Notes under the pieces: model-generated
The model's input: only the letters and a program-made list of their open reading frames with translations
What the model was told of the DNA's origin: nothing
The model's database searches: none
Part shown: in pieces, positions 53,990 through 61,558 of the stretch
Layout: the number at the start of each line of letters is the position of its first letter
Numbering within the stretch: the stretch's first letter is position 1
Program-made: the position numbers and the translations under genes
Source of the DNA: Puniceicoccus vermicola
GTDB lineage: Bacteria; Verrucomicrobiota; Verrucomicrobiia; Opitutales; Puniceicoccaceae
Direction: 5' to 3'
DNA: 64,000 nt
NCBI RefSeq assembly: GCF_014230055.1
Contig: NZ_JACHVA010000101.1
Coordinates: 248,001 to 312,000, forward strand

Positions 53990-54609
53990 TGACCCAACAA
54001 CGCTGGCTGTTTATTGGAGACAGCATCACGGATTATCAACGGCGGGATGACCCGCAAGGATGGGGATATGGCTATGTCCGCATGATTCGCCAGTGGCTGG
54101 CGGGCCGGGGCAGCGCTCCCGAGGTGCTCAACCGGGGGATTAGTGGCGAGACCATGCGTCGTATGGCTGCGCGCTGGGAGGAGGACGTTCTCGAATTAAC
54201 GCCGAATCTTTTGTCGGTGAAGATTGGTGTCAATGATGTGGGGTGTCACTTCAATCCAGAGCGAACCGACGATGCCGTGGGCCTCGACGAATTTCGATCC
54301 AGCTATGATCGATGCCTTTCTGGGGTGAAAGAGAAATTGCCCGAGTGCCGGATTGTGGTCTGTGAACCCTGTGGGATCTTTCCCCCGCGGGTACAGGAGA
54401 GTGCCGCAATGTTAAAGGACTACATAGCGGTCGTCGGGGAGATGGCAGCGCGGTATTCCGAATTCCCCGCCGTGCCCCTGCACGCGGCTTTTGTCGACGC
54501 GATGGCGGCCAAGCCGGAGATTGACTGGACGGTGGACGGGGTTCACCCGAGTCCGGTGGGCGACGCACTGATCGCGGAGACCTGGATGCGAACGGTGGGG
54601 CTGGTTTAG
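53980..54609 (+). CDS. SGNH/GDSL family hydrolase, short form
   Basis: 209 residues. Blocks: WLFIGDSITDY (Ser15), GISGETMRRM, KIGVNDVG and DGVHPSPVGD. This fits lysophospholipase/acyl-esterase-like SGNH enzymes, here probably a cytoplasmic sugar esterase. An ATG at 53989 (M4) could be the true start. No obvious ribosome-binding site for either. It stands alone; a 398-bp non-coding stretch follows. Confidence 0.9.
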   Translation: MDAMTQQRWLFIGDSITDYQRRDDPQGWGYGYVRMIRQWLAGRGSAPEVLNRGISGETMRRMAARWEEDVLELTPNLLSVKIGVNDVGCHFNPERTDDAVGLDEFRSSYDRCLSGVKEKLPECRIVVCEPCGIFPPRVQESAAMLKDYIAVVGEMAARYSEFPAVPLHAAFVDAMAAKPEIDWTVDGVHPSPVGDALIAETWMRTVGLV

Positions 54610-55007
54610 TTCCCGATCAGTTTCGAATAAGCTTAACGAAGTGAAATGGTCTCCGGCGGTTAACGCAGTTCGGGTCCCGTCCACATTGGGAAGGTGACGG
54701 GCGTGGCATTTTTTTCGATGTCGTTGATTTTGACGAATGGCCAGACACCCGGTTCCGTGGTGGAATTTCTTCAGGCACATGCCGAGGAATGCTTGCGGAT
54801 CTCATCGGTTGCTTGGGGTGAGTTATTGTCGGATTTGAATCGGAGAACGATTCTTTCGTGCTATTAACACGAGATCGGCTTGAGCTTGCTCCATTCTATT
54901 GCAGAGCAGTGGAAGCACAGGGTTGGCTTTGATTGGTTTTAAAATACCGTGGCCTGGAGCGTAAGAGACCCTTGACTCCCCGGTGCTTAATATAGAATAG
55001 TACCGGT
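54610..55007. other. Intergenic region with possible gene remnant and promoter
   Basis: No intact gene is supported. On the minus strand, 54660-54770 is open for 37 codons including the stop and encodes a protein-like tail with PGVWPFVKIN and PVTFPMWTGPEL, which may be a leftover C-terminus of a lost gene; I could not assign it. On the plus strand TTGACT (54972-54977) and TAGAAT (54993-54998), 15 bp apart, form a possible promoter for the PadR gene. With the start codon 9 bp after the -10 box, the transcript could be leaderless. Confidence 0.4.
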
Positions 55008-55373
55008 GTGTCTGTGGTTTCCCCATTGCCTTCGTGGAAGGCCCAAGTGAGAAAAGGTATATTGGAATATCTCGTCTTGCGTGAACTCTCGCGTGGTGGA
55101 GGATATGGCTACGACATTCTTCGACGGATTCGCAAATTTCCGGCCATGGAGGTCACGGAAAGCTCCGTCTACTTGATTTTGGGCCGTTTGGCGAAAGAGG
55201 GGTTGTTGTCTTCCACAAAAGAAAAATCCAGTCTGGGGCCAACACGGTCCCTCTATGCCGTAACCGCACTCGGTAGAGTGCGACTCCTGCACATGAAGCA
55301 GTTCATTGTGGAACTTCAAGCCTGCCTAGCACCGTCGCAAGGTAAGGGGGCGATTGAAAATAATGACGATTGA
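55008..55373 (+). CDS. PadR family transcriptional regulator
   Basis: 121 residues from GTG 55008. The winged-helix PadR signature is clear: KGILEYLVLRELSRGGGYGYDI, then ESSVYLILGRLAKEGLL and a beta-wing SSLGPTRSLYAVTALGR. It precedes the LemA-type gene by 3 bp, so it regulates or is co-transcribed with the downstream stress or envelope operon, a common partnership for PadR proteins with DUF1700-type genes. Confidence 0.9.
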   Translation: MSVVSPLPSWKAQVRKGILEYLVLRELSRGGGYGYDILRRIRKFPAMEVTESSVYLILGRLAKEGLLSSTKEKSSLGPTRSLYAVTALGRVRLLHMKQFIVELQACLAPSQGKGAIENNDD

Positions 55374-55376
55374 AAC

Positions 55377-56243
55377 ATGAACAACTCCATTGATTTAGGC
55401 ATTCCGGAAATGGAATCTCTGCGAGACTACCTGCAGGCGGTTAGAGACGGCTTGGATACAGCGGGTGCCTCCGAAGCGGATTATAAGGATATTGAAGGAG
55501 AAATCCTCGCCCATGTGGTCAGCCAATTGGGATCTTCGGGGGCCGAGAAACTGGATGTCGACGCGATTGTCTGTAGTCTGGATCCTCCCGAGAGTTACGT
55601 GGAGGCTTTTTCGGAGTCGTCGGAAAAGACCGGCCAAGGGGCGCGAAAAAGGCGGATTCGCCCATGGATGCTGATTTGCGGCCTCTTGGCGGGCGGTGTG
55701 ATTCTTTTTCTCGCTCTGGTGATCATCGGTTTCACTACCATGGTTTCCTACCGGAATCGGGTTGTGGAGGCTGAGAAAAACATCGACCAAACCGTTTCGC
55801 AGGTGGAGGTGGTGCTTCAACGACGTTTTGATTTGATCCCGAATCTGGTGGAAACGGTGAAAGGCTACGCCGATCATGAATCCGAAGTCTTTCGCGAAGT
55901 CGCCCGATTGCGCGGACAATGGTCGCAAAGCGATTCCCCGGAGGAAAGACAACGCATATCCGTGGAATTGGATCCGAAACTCAACGAAATCCTGGTGGTC
56001 GCGGAACAGTATCCAAATCTCAAGGCCAACCGAAATTTCAGAATGTTGCAGGTTCAGCTGGAGGGAACGGAGAACCGTATTGCCGTCGAGCGACGGCGGA
56101 TGAACCTGGCGATTCGGGAATATAACATTCTCATAGAAAAGTTTCCGGGAAATGTCGTGGCGGCCCTTTTCGACTACGAGCCGCGTGTCGACTATTTCGA
56201 AGCCGTGCCCGAATCACGGAACGCGCCCGAAGTCGATTTTTGA
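55377..56243 (+). CDS. LemA family protein with N-terminal DUF1700/HAAS-like domain
   Basis: 288 residues. N-terminal helical part (about 1-85: MESLRDYLQAVRDGL, DYKDIEGEILAHV, LDPPESYVEAF) resembles the DUF1700/HAAS domain usually found in separate proteins next to PadR regulators. A membrane segment covers about residues 97-122. The rest is a LemA domain: RNRVVEAEKNIDQTVSQVEV, LQRRFDLIPNLVETVKGYA and ENRIAVERRRMNLAIREYNI. The fusion of these parts is unusual. It is likely anchored in the membrane with the LemA part outside. The TPM-lipoprotein gene follows after 2 bp. Confidence 0.87.
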   Translation: MNNSIDLGIPEMESLRDYLQAVRDGLDTAGASEADYKDIEGEILAHVVSQLGSSGAEKLDVDAIVCSLDPPESYVEAFSESSEKTGQGARKRRIRPWMLICGLLAGGVILFLALVIIGFTTMVSYRNRVVEAEKNIDQTVSQVEVVLQRRFDLIPNLVETVKGYADHESEVFREVARLRGQWSQSDSPEERQRISVELDPKLNEILVVAEQYPNLKANRNFRMLQVQLEGTENRIAVERRRMNLAIREYNILIEKFPGNVVAALFDYEPRVDYFEAVPESRNAPEVDF

Positions 56244-56245
56244 TC

Positions 56246-57778
56246 ATGCGCGAAAAGTTAACCTCCCCAGCCATGCATCCCAAGATATTGGTTTTCCTGC
56301 TTTTCTGTCTCATGGGGATCAATGCTTGTGGTCCTTCGTCGGAGGAAGAACAGGAGGTGGCCGACGGTTCGGCGGGGGCGGACATTTCGGCCGACACTTC
56401 TACTATTCCGGATCGGCCCGGCAATAAGTCGCCGTATTACAACAATTCATCGATTCCAGACATTCCTTTGCTTGCTTCGCAAGTCATGAAACGGGCCGAA
56501 TCCCTGACGGAAATCGAATTCGCCATGGTTTTTGTCGAGTCGGTGCCTGCGGACTACACATTGGAGACTTTTGCCGTTGAGCTTTTCGATCATTGGCGAA
56601 TCGGGCGAAATCACGGAGGAAAGGGTGTGCTATTCTTGTTCGTTGAAGACGAAGGCGTTTTGAAAATCGAAGTTTCCTATGAGCTGGAAGCAGTTTTTCC
56701 CGATGCATTCTGTCAATCCTATCAAGAAACCATTCAAACCTACTTCGCCAGTGAACATTTCGGTGACGTACTCGCCAATTCCATCAACAACATGGTACTG
56801 CGCTACCTGAATCCGGAAAATGAATCGTACCTGGGGCAAACCGCCCCCCGTGACTCGACTTCGTTTTCAAAAAGCTACTTATCCGGCGGCGGCGGAATCA
56901 GTGAAAACGATTATTTCCGAAACAAAATTGAGAAATTGGAAGAAGTGTTGTCCGTCGATCCGGGGGTCGTAGCCCGCTATCCCGCCTCCGTTTCCATTCA
57001 CGAATCGTTCTGGAACCTCGTCCAATCCCTGGAAGACGGGGTCACTTATCCGCATCTGGATGTACTCACAGCGGGGAGTCAGTACAAGCGATATGAATAT
57101 CCCGAATCACCAACTTTCCTTCGGGAAAAAGCGGCGGATTATGCCAACGCCTTGCCCTATGAAATCGTACAAAAAGACGATCTCGCCGTGATTCAATTCA
57201 ATCGAAATGCGGCGGAGCTTATGCTGTTCCGCCGAGGTTCCGACGGGAAGTGGCGCTATGATTTGTCCAAGAGCTGGGGATTGGCTAGTGTATCGTTTGA
57301 TTTTTCGACGTATTCCATTACTTCCTATGTTCGGGATCATCCGTGGGATTTCGCTTTTCCGGATTCATCGGATCAACCACAGCGTATCCGATTTCCGGAA
57401 CTCTTGGAAGATGATGTGGATTTATTCGAGCGGATGGACAGATTGAAAGCGAATATCCGCGGGAATCCGGATGAGGTACAAAACTATGTCGATCTTTCTA
57501 ATTTACTGTTTTGGGAATTGTACTGGATTCGGCCGGCAATTGAAGTCGCGGAAGCAGGCCTGCTGCGGAATCCGGAGAACAAGGAGCTTCGTTGGCTGGC
57601 CATATACGCACGCTACCGTGCGCCGATACTCAAAGGTATCGAGCCTCACTTTATCGCCCTAATTGAGCAGACGGGGGGACGTTCTTCCATCTTTGATCTG
57701 TACGAACGCTTTGTAGAATCCAGCGATGCGGATCCGAAAAAGTTTAATGAACTACGAAAAAAATATGCCAAACCATAA
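56246..57778 (+). CDS. TPM-domain lipoprotein
   Basis: 510 residues from ATG 56246. Signal peptide with lipobox INAC (Cys28) marks a lipoprotein; ATG 56273 would place it at Cys19. The TPM domain covers about 65-185: VMKRAESLTEIEFAMVFVES, RIGRNHGGKGVLFLFV and IEVSYELEAVFPDAF. TPM proteins often accompany LemA proteins, as seen here. The C-terminal 300 residues have no domain I recognise and contain helical repeats near 430-500. Its 3' end overlaps the next start by 14 bp. Confidence 0.85.
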   Translation: MREKLTSPAMHPKILVFLLFCLMGINACGPSSEEEQEVADGSAGADISADTSTIPDRPGNKSPYYNNSSIPDIPLLASQVMKRAESLTEIEFAMVFVESVPADYTLETFAVELFDHWRIGRNHGGKGVLFLFVEDEGVLKIEVSYELEAVFPDAFCQSYQETIQTYFASEHFGDVLANSINNMVLRYLNPENESYLGQTAPRDSTSFSKSYLSGGGGISENDYFRNKIEKLEEVLSVDPGVVARYPASVSIHESFWNLVQSLEDGVTYPHLDVLTAGSQYKRYEYPESPTFLREKAADYANALPYEIVQKDDLAVIQFNRNAAELMLFRRGSDGKWRYDLSKSWGLASVSFDFSTYSITSYVRDHPWDFAFPDSSDQPQRIRFPELLEDDVDLFERMDRLKANIRGNPDEVQNYVDLSNLLFWELYWIRPAIEVAEAGLLRNPENKELRWLAIYARYRAPILKGIEPHFIALIEQTGGRSSIFDLYERFVESSDADPKKFNELRKKYAKP

Positions 57779-58844
57779 GTACGGAATAGGACTTGTTGCC
57801 TGCTTGATTCTTGCACGGGTACTCATGGCGGATCCCGTGGAAACCAGCCGGGGCGAGGTCTTTGCTGACCCGGGCGGTGATGCGAAAGGGGTGGATGAAT
57901 CAAATGGATTCATGGATTTTACCGGTCTGCAGGTGTATGGAAAGGGAGACCAAACCCTGCTCTTCAACGTCGAGACCCGAGACCCCATCCCGGACAAGCC
58001 TACCCGGCATCGTTCCTGGATCGGCCTTTATCTCGATCTCGACAAGGATCCGGATACAGGTTTATCCGTCAAAGGGATCGGGGCCGATGTGGTTCTGGCA
58101 CTCGAATCCAGAAATGGGAAGGATGGCTATGAATGGATTGTGAATGTGGAAACTGTTTCAGTGGTTGGGCGGAAATATGAATTTACGCCGAAGTTGATTT
58201 TGCGAAATGGAAATCGGCTGATTATGCAACTCCACAGTCCGGATGCGTTCCAATATTACCCCCAATTCAATGTGCAAGGTTACACCCATGAAGAGGGAAC
58301 CTGGTGTGATTATCTTGAAGCGATTTCCGTAACCCCTCTGGTTCTTTTTCCCGTTACCGATAAGGCGATCAATTTTACCGAAACGCTAAATATAGAGCTA
58401 CTTTTGGACCCCCGTCCGGGTCGCATTCAAAAGATGCCTTTGAATGTGAATCGTCCCGTCGAAGAGATACGTTGTACAGTGGATGTCCGCAAAGCTCCGC
58501 GCCACGAACGATGGATGAGCACCTTTCAAATCAATCTGGACGATCAGCAAGGCGACAAAATCCTTGATCTCCGGATTTCCGCTTCCGCCGAGGAGCATAC
58601 CGTTATGATTGGTGGCGTTCGCACCCGTCCCGGAAAGTCCTGGGAGCTGACGACTCTTACCAACTCGCCCAATCCCCGGTTTCTGGGAAAACATGAATTG
58701 GTTCTACGATTTCTTTCGAATGATCGGATCCGGTGCGATGTGGACGGGGTTGATCTTGGGGAATATCCGTTGCGTTCCACAGTGCGCAGGGTCGAAATGG
58801 TTTCCGTAGGCACCGTTGCCCGGGCGGAATTGGCGATTCGGTAA
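57765..58844 (+). CDS. Secreted protein of unknown function in LemA/TPM operon
   Basis: 359 residues from ATG 57765, with signal peptide (YGIGLVACLILARVLMA); ATG 57747 is an alternative. The mature protein is beta-rich (for example FMDFTGLQVYGKGDQTLLF, SWIGLYLDLDKDPDTG, ADVVLALES), resembling a sugar-binding beta-sandwich, followed by a second beta-domain. No catalytic motif. The start overlaps the TPM gene by 14 bp, making it the last gene of the PadR-LemA-TPM operon. Role unknown. Confidence 0.72.
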   Translation: MPNHKYGIGLVACLILARVLMADPVETSRGEVFADPGGDAKGVDESNGFMDFTGLQVYGKGDQTLLFNVETRDPIPDKPTRHRSWIGLYLDLDKDPDTGLSVKGIGADVVLALESRNGKDGYEWIVNVETVSVVGRKYEFTPKLILRNGNRLIMQLHSPDAFQYYPQFNVQGYTHEEGTWCDYLEAISVTPLVLFPVTDKAINFTETLNIELLLDPRPGRIQKMPLNVNRPVEEIRCTVDVRKAPRHERWMSTFQINLDDQQGDKILDLRISASAEEHTVMIGGVRTRPGKSWELTTLTNSPNPRFLGKHELVLRFLSNDRIRCDVDGVDLGEYPLRSTVRRVEMVSVGTVARAELAIR

Positions 58845-58845
58845 G

Positions 58846-58911
58846 GACGACTATGACTGTTCTGCAGCTCGAATATCCAGTCTACAAGATAAAGGCAGGG
58901 TGACTCTCTTC
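58846..58911 (+). pseudogene. Remnant of toroid-protein gene (similar to part of 50100-51797)
   Basis: The bases encode D-D-Y-D-C-S-A-A-R-I-S-S-L-Q-D-K-G-R-V-T, against D-G-Y-D-F-S-A-A-Q-I-S-S-L-Q-D-E-G-R-V-A in the toroid protein (near 51255-51310). Similarity also holds in nucleotides, for example ATATCCAGTCT and CAAGAT in both. It begins two bases after the stop of the upstream gene, then fades near 58905. It is a short decayed or transferred piece, not a gene. Confidence 0.75.
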
Positions 58912-58928
58912 TATGAGATGCTTACCCG

Positions 58929-58964
58929 TTGACAATTTTTCGGATGCGTATATACATAATGTAT
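58929..58964 (+). promoter_or_regulatory. VapBC promoter with palindromic operator
   Basis: TTGACA at 58929-58934 and TATACA at 58951-58956 (16-bp spacing) form a sigma-70-like promoter. The palindrome ATACAT-A-ATGTAT at 58952-58964 overlaps the -10 box, two bases before the antitoxin ATG. This fits autorepression by the antitoxin or its complex; the transcript would be nearly leaderless. Confidence 0.65.
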
Positions 58965-58966
58965 CT

Positions 58967-59200
58967 ATGAGGACGAGAATTTTCAAAAGCGGAAATTCGA
59001 AGGCGGTGCGAATTCCGGCATCAATCCGACTCTCCGGTCCGGAGGTGGAGATCGTTGATCTTGGCAAGGATGGCGTATTGCTGAAGGAGTTGCAGCAGCC
59101 CCGTGACCCTTGGGATCTTTTTCGAGAGGGTTTGGCTGAGCTAGGTGGCGAGTGGCCCGACCGCGTTCAGGAGAAGGATTCGAAGAGGCCCGAATGGTAA
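58967..59200 (+). CDS. vapB: VapB-type antitoxin (AbrB/MazE-like)
   Basis: 77 residues from ATG 58967; the frame extends upstream but the promoter lies there. MRTRIFKSGNSKAVRIPASI is the typical SpoVT-AbrB swapped-hairpin N-terminus of VapB antitoxins (xFKSGNSxAVRxP). The C-terminal acidic and aromatic tail (PWDLFREGLAEL) would bind the toxin. It overlaps the toxin start by 7 bp, so the two are translationally coupled. Confidence 0.92.
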   Translation: MRTRIFKSGNSKAVRIPASIRLSGPEVEIVDLGKDGVLLKELQQPRDPWDLFREGLAELGGEWPDRVQEKDSKRPEW

Positions 59201-59610
59201 GTTACCTCCTCGACACGAATGTCTTGATCGAGTGTCTGCGCCGAAATCAAAAGATGGTCGGGACGCTCGTGGCCAGAGGGAAAGGAAACGACCTGGCGAT
59301 TTCTTCGGTGACCTATGGAGAGCTAATGGTAGGCCTTCTCAAGAACGCCACCCCCCGTCGGAGAACGGCCTTGCGCAAAGTGCTGGCACCGATCCAAATT
59401 CTTTCGTTTGACGAACGCGCCGCCGCCGAATTTGCCAGGATCAAATCGGCATTGGAAAGAAAGGGTGAGGTGATTGGCCCCTATGACATGCTGATTGCCG
59501 GGCATGCCATCAGTGTGGGCCGCTGTCTCGTGACGCACAATGGCGATGAGTTCTCACGGATCGACCGGCTCAAGTGGGAAGACTGGGAAGATCCGGGAAA
59601 ATTGGACTGA
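59194..59610 (+). CDS. vapC: VapC-type PIN-domain toxin
   Basis: 138 residues from ATG 59194, matching the family start MVSYLLDTNVLIECL. PIN-domain acidic residues are in LLDTN, SSVTYGELMVGL and GPYDMLIAGHA, followed by LVTHNGDEFSRI; a ribonuclease fold typical of VapC toxins that cut tRNA or other RNA. The pair with the antitoxin 58967-59200 is a type II toxin-antitoxin module. It lies beside a gene remnant, consistent with a mobile or unstable site. Confidence 0.93.
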   Translation: MVSYLLDTNVLIECLRRNQKMVGTLVARGKGNDLAISSVTYGELMVGLLKNATPRRRTALRKVLAPIQILSFDERAAAEFARIKSALERKGEVIGPYDMLIAGHAISVGRCLVTHNGDEFSRIDRLKWEDWEDPGKLD

Positions 59611-59842
59611 ATACCGGCGTCCCCAACCAGAGCGCGGTGTTTTCGCCTGCGAATTCTTGCGCTGCGCTCAAGTTGTGCCTTCGACGAGCCACCTTGATTG
59701 TCACTGATCTTGCGTCTGGCGAAAGGAAGAGGAAAGAGACTACGCTTGACGGCGTGAATGGGGGCGAGCCCGTATCGATTTTCGCCAGATGATACGGATG
59801 ACCTTCCGAGAGGTTTCTTCATCCGCCTTTACTGGAAAAGCT

Positions 59843-60607
59843 CTACCGCTGCTGCTGATACGCTTGCCGATACTCCGTTGCGGAGCGGCCGAAAAATCTG
59901 CGGAAGGCACGGCAGAAGTTCTCGGTGTTGGGGTAGCCGACGTCGGCGGAGACCACTTTGATCGGTTGATCGCTCGAGGCGAGGATGTGGCTGGCGACGC
60001 GCATGCGTTTCTGGATGAGATATTGATGTGGGCTTTCTCCCAAGTGTTCTCGGAAGAGCATGTGCAAATGAGAGACGCTGATTCCGGCCGCCTGGCTCAC
60101 GTTCTCGAGGCTGATGGGATTCGCATAATAGGCGTTGATGAAGTCGGTGGCGACTCTCAGTGGGGGAGGGGTTCTCTGATGGCTCGATGATTTTCGGAAT
60201 CGTTCGAGCTCAAACCGAAGTCGAGCCATGACCAGATCTCCGATGGCTCGACGATCCATAGCGGCGAAGTGATAGGCGTGTAGCATTTCGTCCATGAATC
60301 GCTGCATCGCGTTCCGGTCTTCCCAATGAAAGCACCGGGGAATCTCGTTCCTGTCGTCTTTTTTCTCGAGCTCGTATTGAACGACGTAGCAACTGTAGTA
60401 ACTGTCGGAAGGGGAGTTGAAAACCGTCATCTGGCCGTCGTAATGGCAGAACACGGCTCCCTCCGTGTGTAGCACCGGATGGTCCTCGAAACCGAATACC
60501 GCTCCCTCCCGGATGATTTCGAAAAAGCAATGGCGTTCGGGGATGCGGTTGGGGCTCTGCGCTCCTCCGCGGGGGCTTAGGTACGCTCCGATGTGACCCA
60601 GTTTCAT
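59843..60607 (-). CDS. AraC family transcriptional regulator
   Basis: 254 residues. Short sensor domain with SYYSCYVVQYELEKK and a C-terminal HTH pair: LENVSQAAGISVSHLHMLFR and KVVSADVGYPNTENFCRAFR, ending FFGRSATEYR. It is divergent from the isomerase/Gfo-Idh operon across 123 bp containing two AGTCAAT direct repeats, and likely activates it. Confidence 0.92.
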   Translation of the reverse strand: MKLGHIGAYLSPRGGAQSPNRIPERHCFFEIIREGAVFGFEDHPVLHTEGAVFCHYDGQMTVFNSPSDSYYSCYVVQYELEKKDDRNEIPRCFHWEDRNAMQRFMDEMLHAYHFAAMDRRAIGDLVMARLRFELERFRKSSSHQRTPPPLRVATDFINAYYANPISLENVSQAAGISVSHLHMLFREHLGESPHQYLIQKRMRVASHILASSDQPIKVVSADVGYPNTENFCRAFRRFFGRSATEYRQAYQQQR

Positions 60608-60638
60608 TTCGTAGTTTCGACCTGTGGATAATAGTTTT

Positions 60639-60712
60639 AGTCAATATACAGTGGAATTGTTCCGTGGTATAGTCGTTTTTTCGCCGATCTTCAAAAGATT
60701 CAGTCAATCTAC
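60639..60712. promoter_or_regulatory. Paired direct repeats in AraC-isomerase divergent promoter
   Basis: AGTCAATATAC at 60639-60649 and AGTCAATCTAC at 60702-60712 match at 10 of 11 positions and begin 63 bp apart, about six helical turns. Their placement between the divergent regulator and isomerase genes fits AraC half-sites. The last site lies 18 bp before the isomerase start, so it may instead repress. Confidence 0.5.
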
Positions 60713-60730
60713 TAAAAACAACGAAAATCA

Positions 60731-61546
60731 ATGACCCCTCAAATTACTGTTCAACTCTACAGTGTCCGAGAACAAGCCGAAGCCGACTATGAAGGCACTC
60801 TGCGCGCCATTGCCGACATGGGATTCGGCTGCGTTGAGCCAGCGGGCTATCCCGGCTATACCGCCGAAAAAGCGGCAAAGCTTTTTGCCGATCTCGGGCT
60901 GAAGGCGCCGACGGCTCATATTTCTCTTCCGGAAGCGGAGGAAATCAATCAGTTCGTCGAGCAAGCTCAGATGATGGGCCACCAGTATGTGATTACGGGG
61001 TGTCCTCCGGGGTTTAAGGAAAACTACACTTCGCTGGATCGTGTGAAAGCGATGGCGGAAAAGTACTGCCAAGTCTCGGAAAAGCTGGCTCCGCACGGTT
61101 TGCAAATTGGTTATCACAACCACGATTGGGACCTCGCCATGGTTGAGGGAGAACGGGGCTATCAGGTTTTTCTCGCCAACACTCCGGAATCGGTTCTCTA
61201 CGAAGCGGACATCTTTTGGGTGGCTCGTGCGGGCTTGAACCCGGCGGAGTTTATCCGGGAAATCGGTGCTCGTGGGAAGGCGCTGCACTTTAAGGATGGG
61301 ATCGTCAGCGACGGGGCCGATTTCAAGGAAGCCGAAACGGAAAGTGGTCGGATCATGGTGAGTGATGCCATCCCCTTCCGGGCCGCCGGAACCGGGCAGG
61401 TCGACCTGATTGAAGCTTCGAAGGCGGTCGAGCATGCCGAATACATCGCTGTCGAGTTGGACAGTTTCGAGGGAGACATGATGCAAGCGGTGAAGACCAG
61501 CTACGACTACCTCACGAGCAAGGGTATCGCCCAAGGCAACAAGTAA
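60731..61546 (+). CDS. Sugar phosphate isomerase/epimerase family protein (xylose isomerase-like barrel)
   Basis: 271 residues of the AP endonuclease 2/xylose isomerase-like TIM barrel. VQLYSVREQAEADYEGTLRA at the start, CVEPAGYPGY, IGYHNHDWDLA (metal His and Asp), ALHFKDG and AVELDSFEGD are typical. It should isomerise or epimerise a keto sugar or inositol derivative in the cytoplasm. It is followed 12 bp later by a Gfo/Idh/MocA gene, a common pair in inositol and rare-sugar pathways. Confidence 0.9.
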   Translation: MTPQITVQLYSVREQAEADYEGTLRAIADMGFGCVEPAGYPGYTAEKAAKLFADLGLKAPTAHISLPEAEEINQFVEQAQMMGHQYVITGCPPGFKENYTSLDRVKAMAEKYCQVSEKLAPHGLQIGYHNHDWDLAMVEGERGYQVFLANTPESVLYEADIFWVARAGLNPAEFIREIGARGKALHFKDGIVSDGADFKEAETESGRIMVSDAIPFRAAGTGQVDLIEASKAVEHAEYIAVELDSFEGDMMQAVKTSYDYLTSKGIAQGNK

Positions 61547-61558
61547 GAGGATTCTTCC

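Noticed and set aside
59611-59842. Short frames between VapC and the AraC gene
   Set aside because: They are not conserved-looking and have no start signals; I see nothing supported there.
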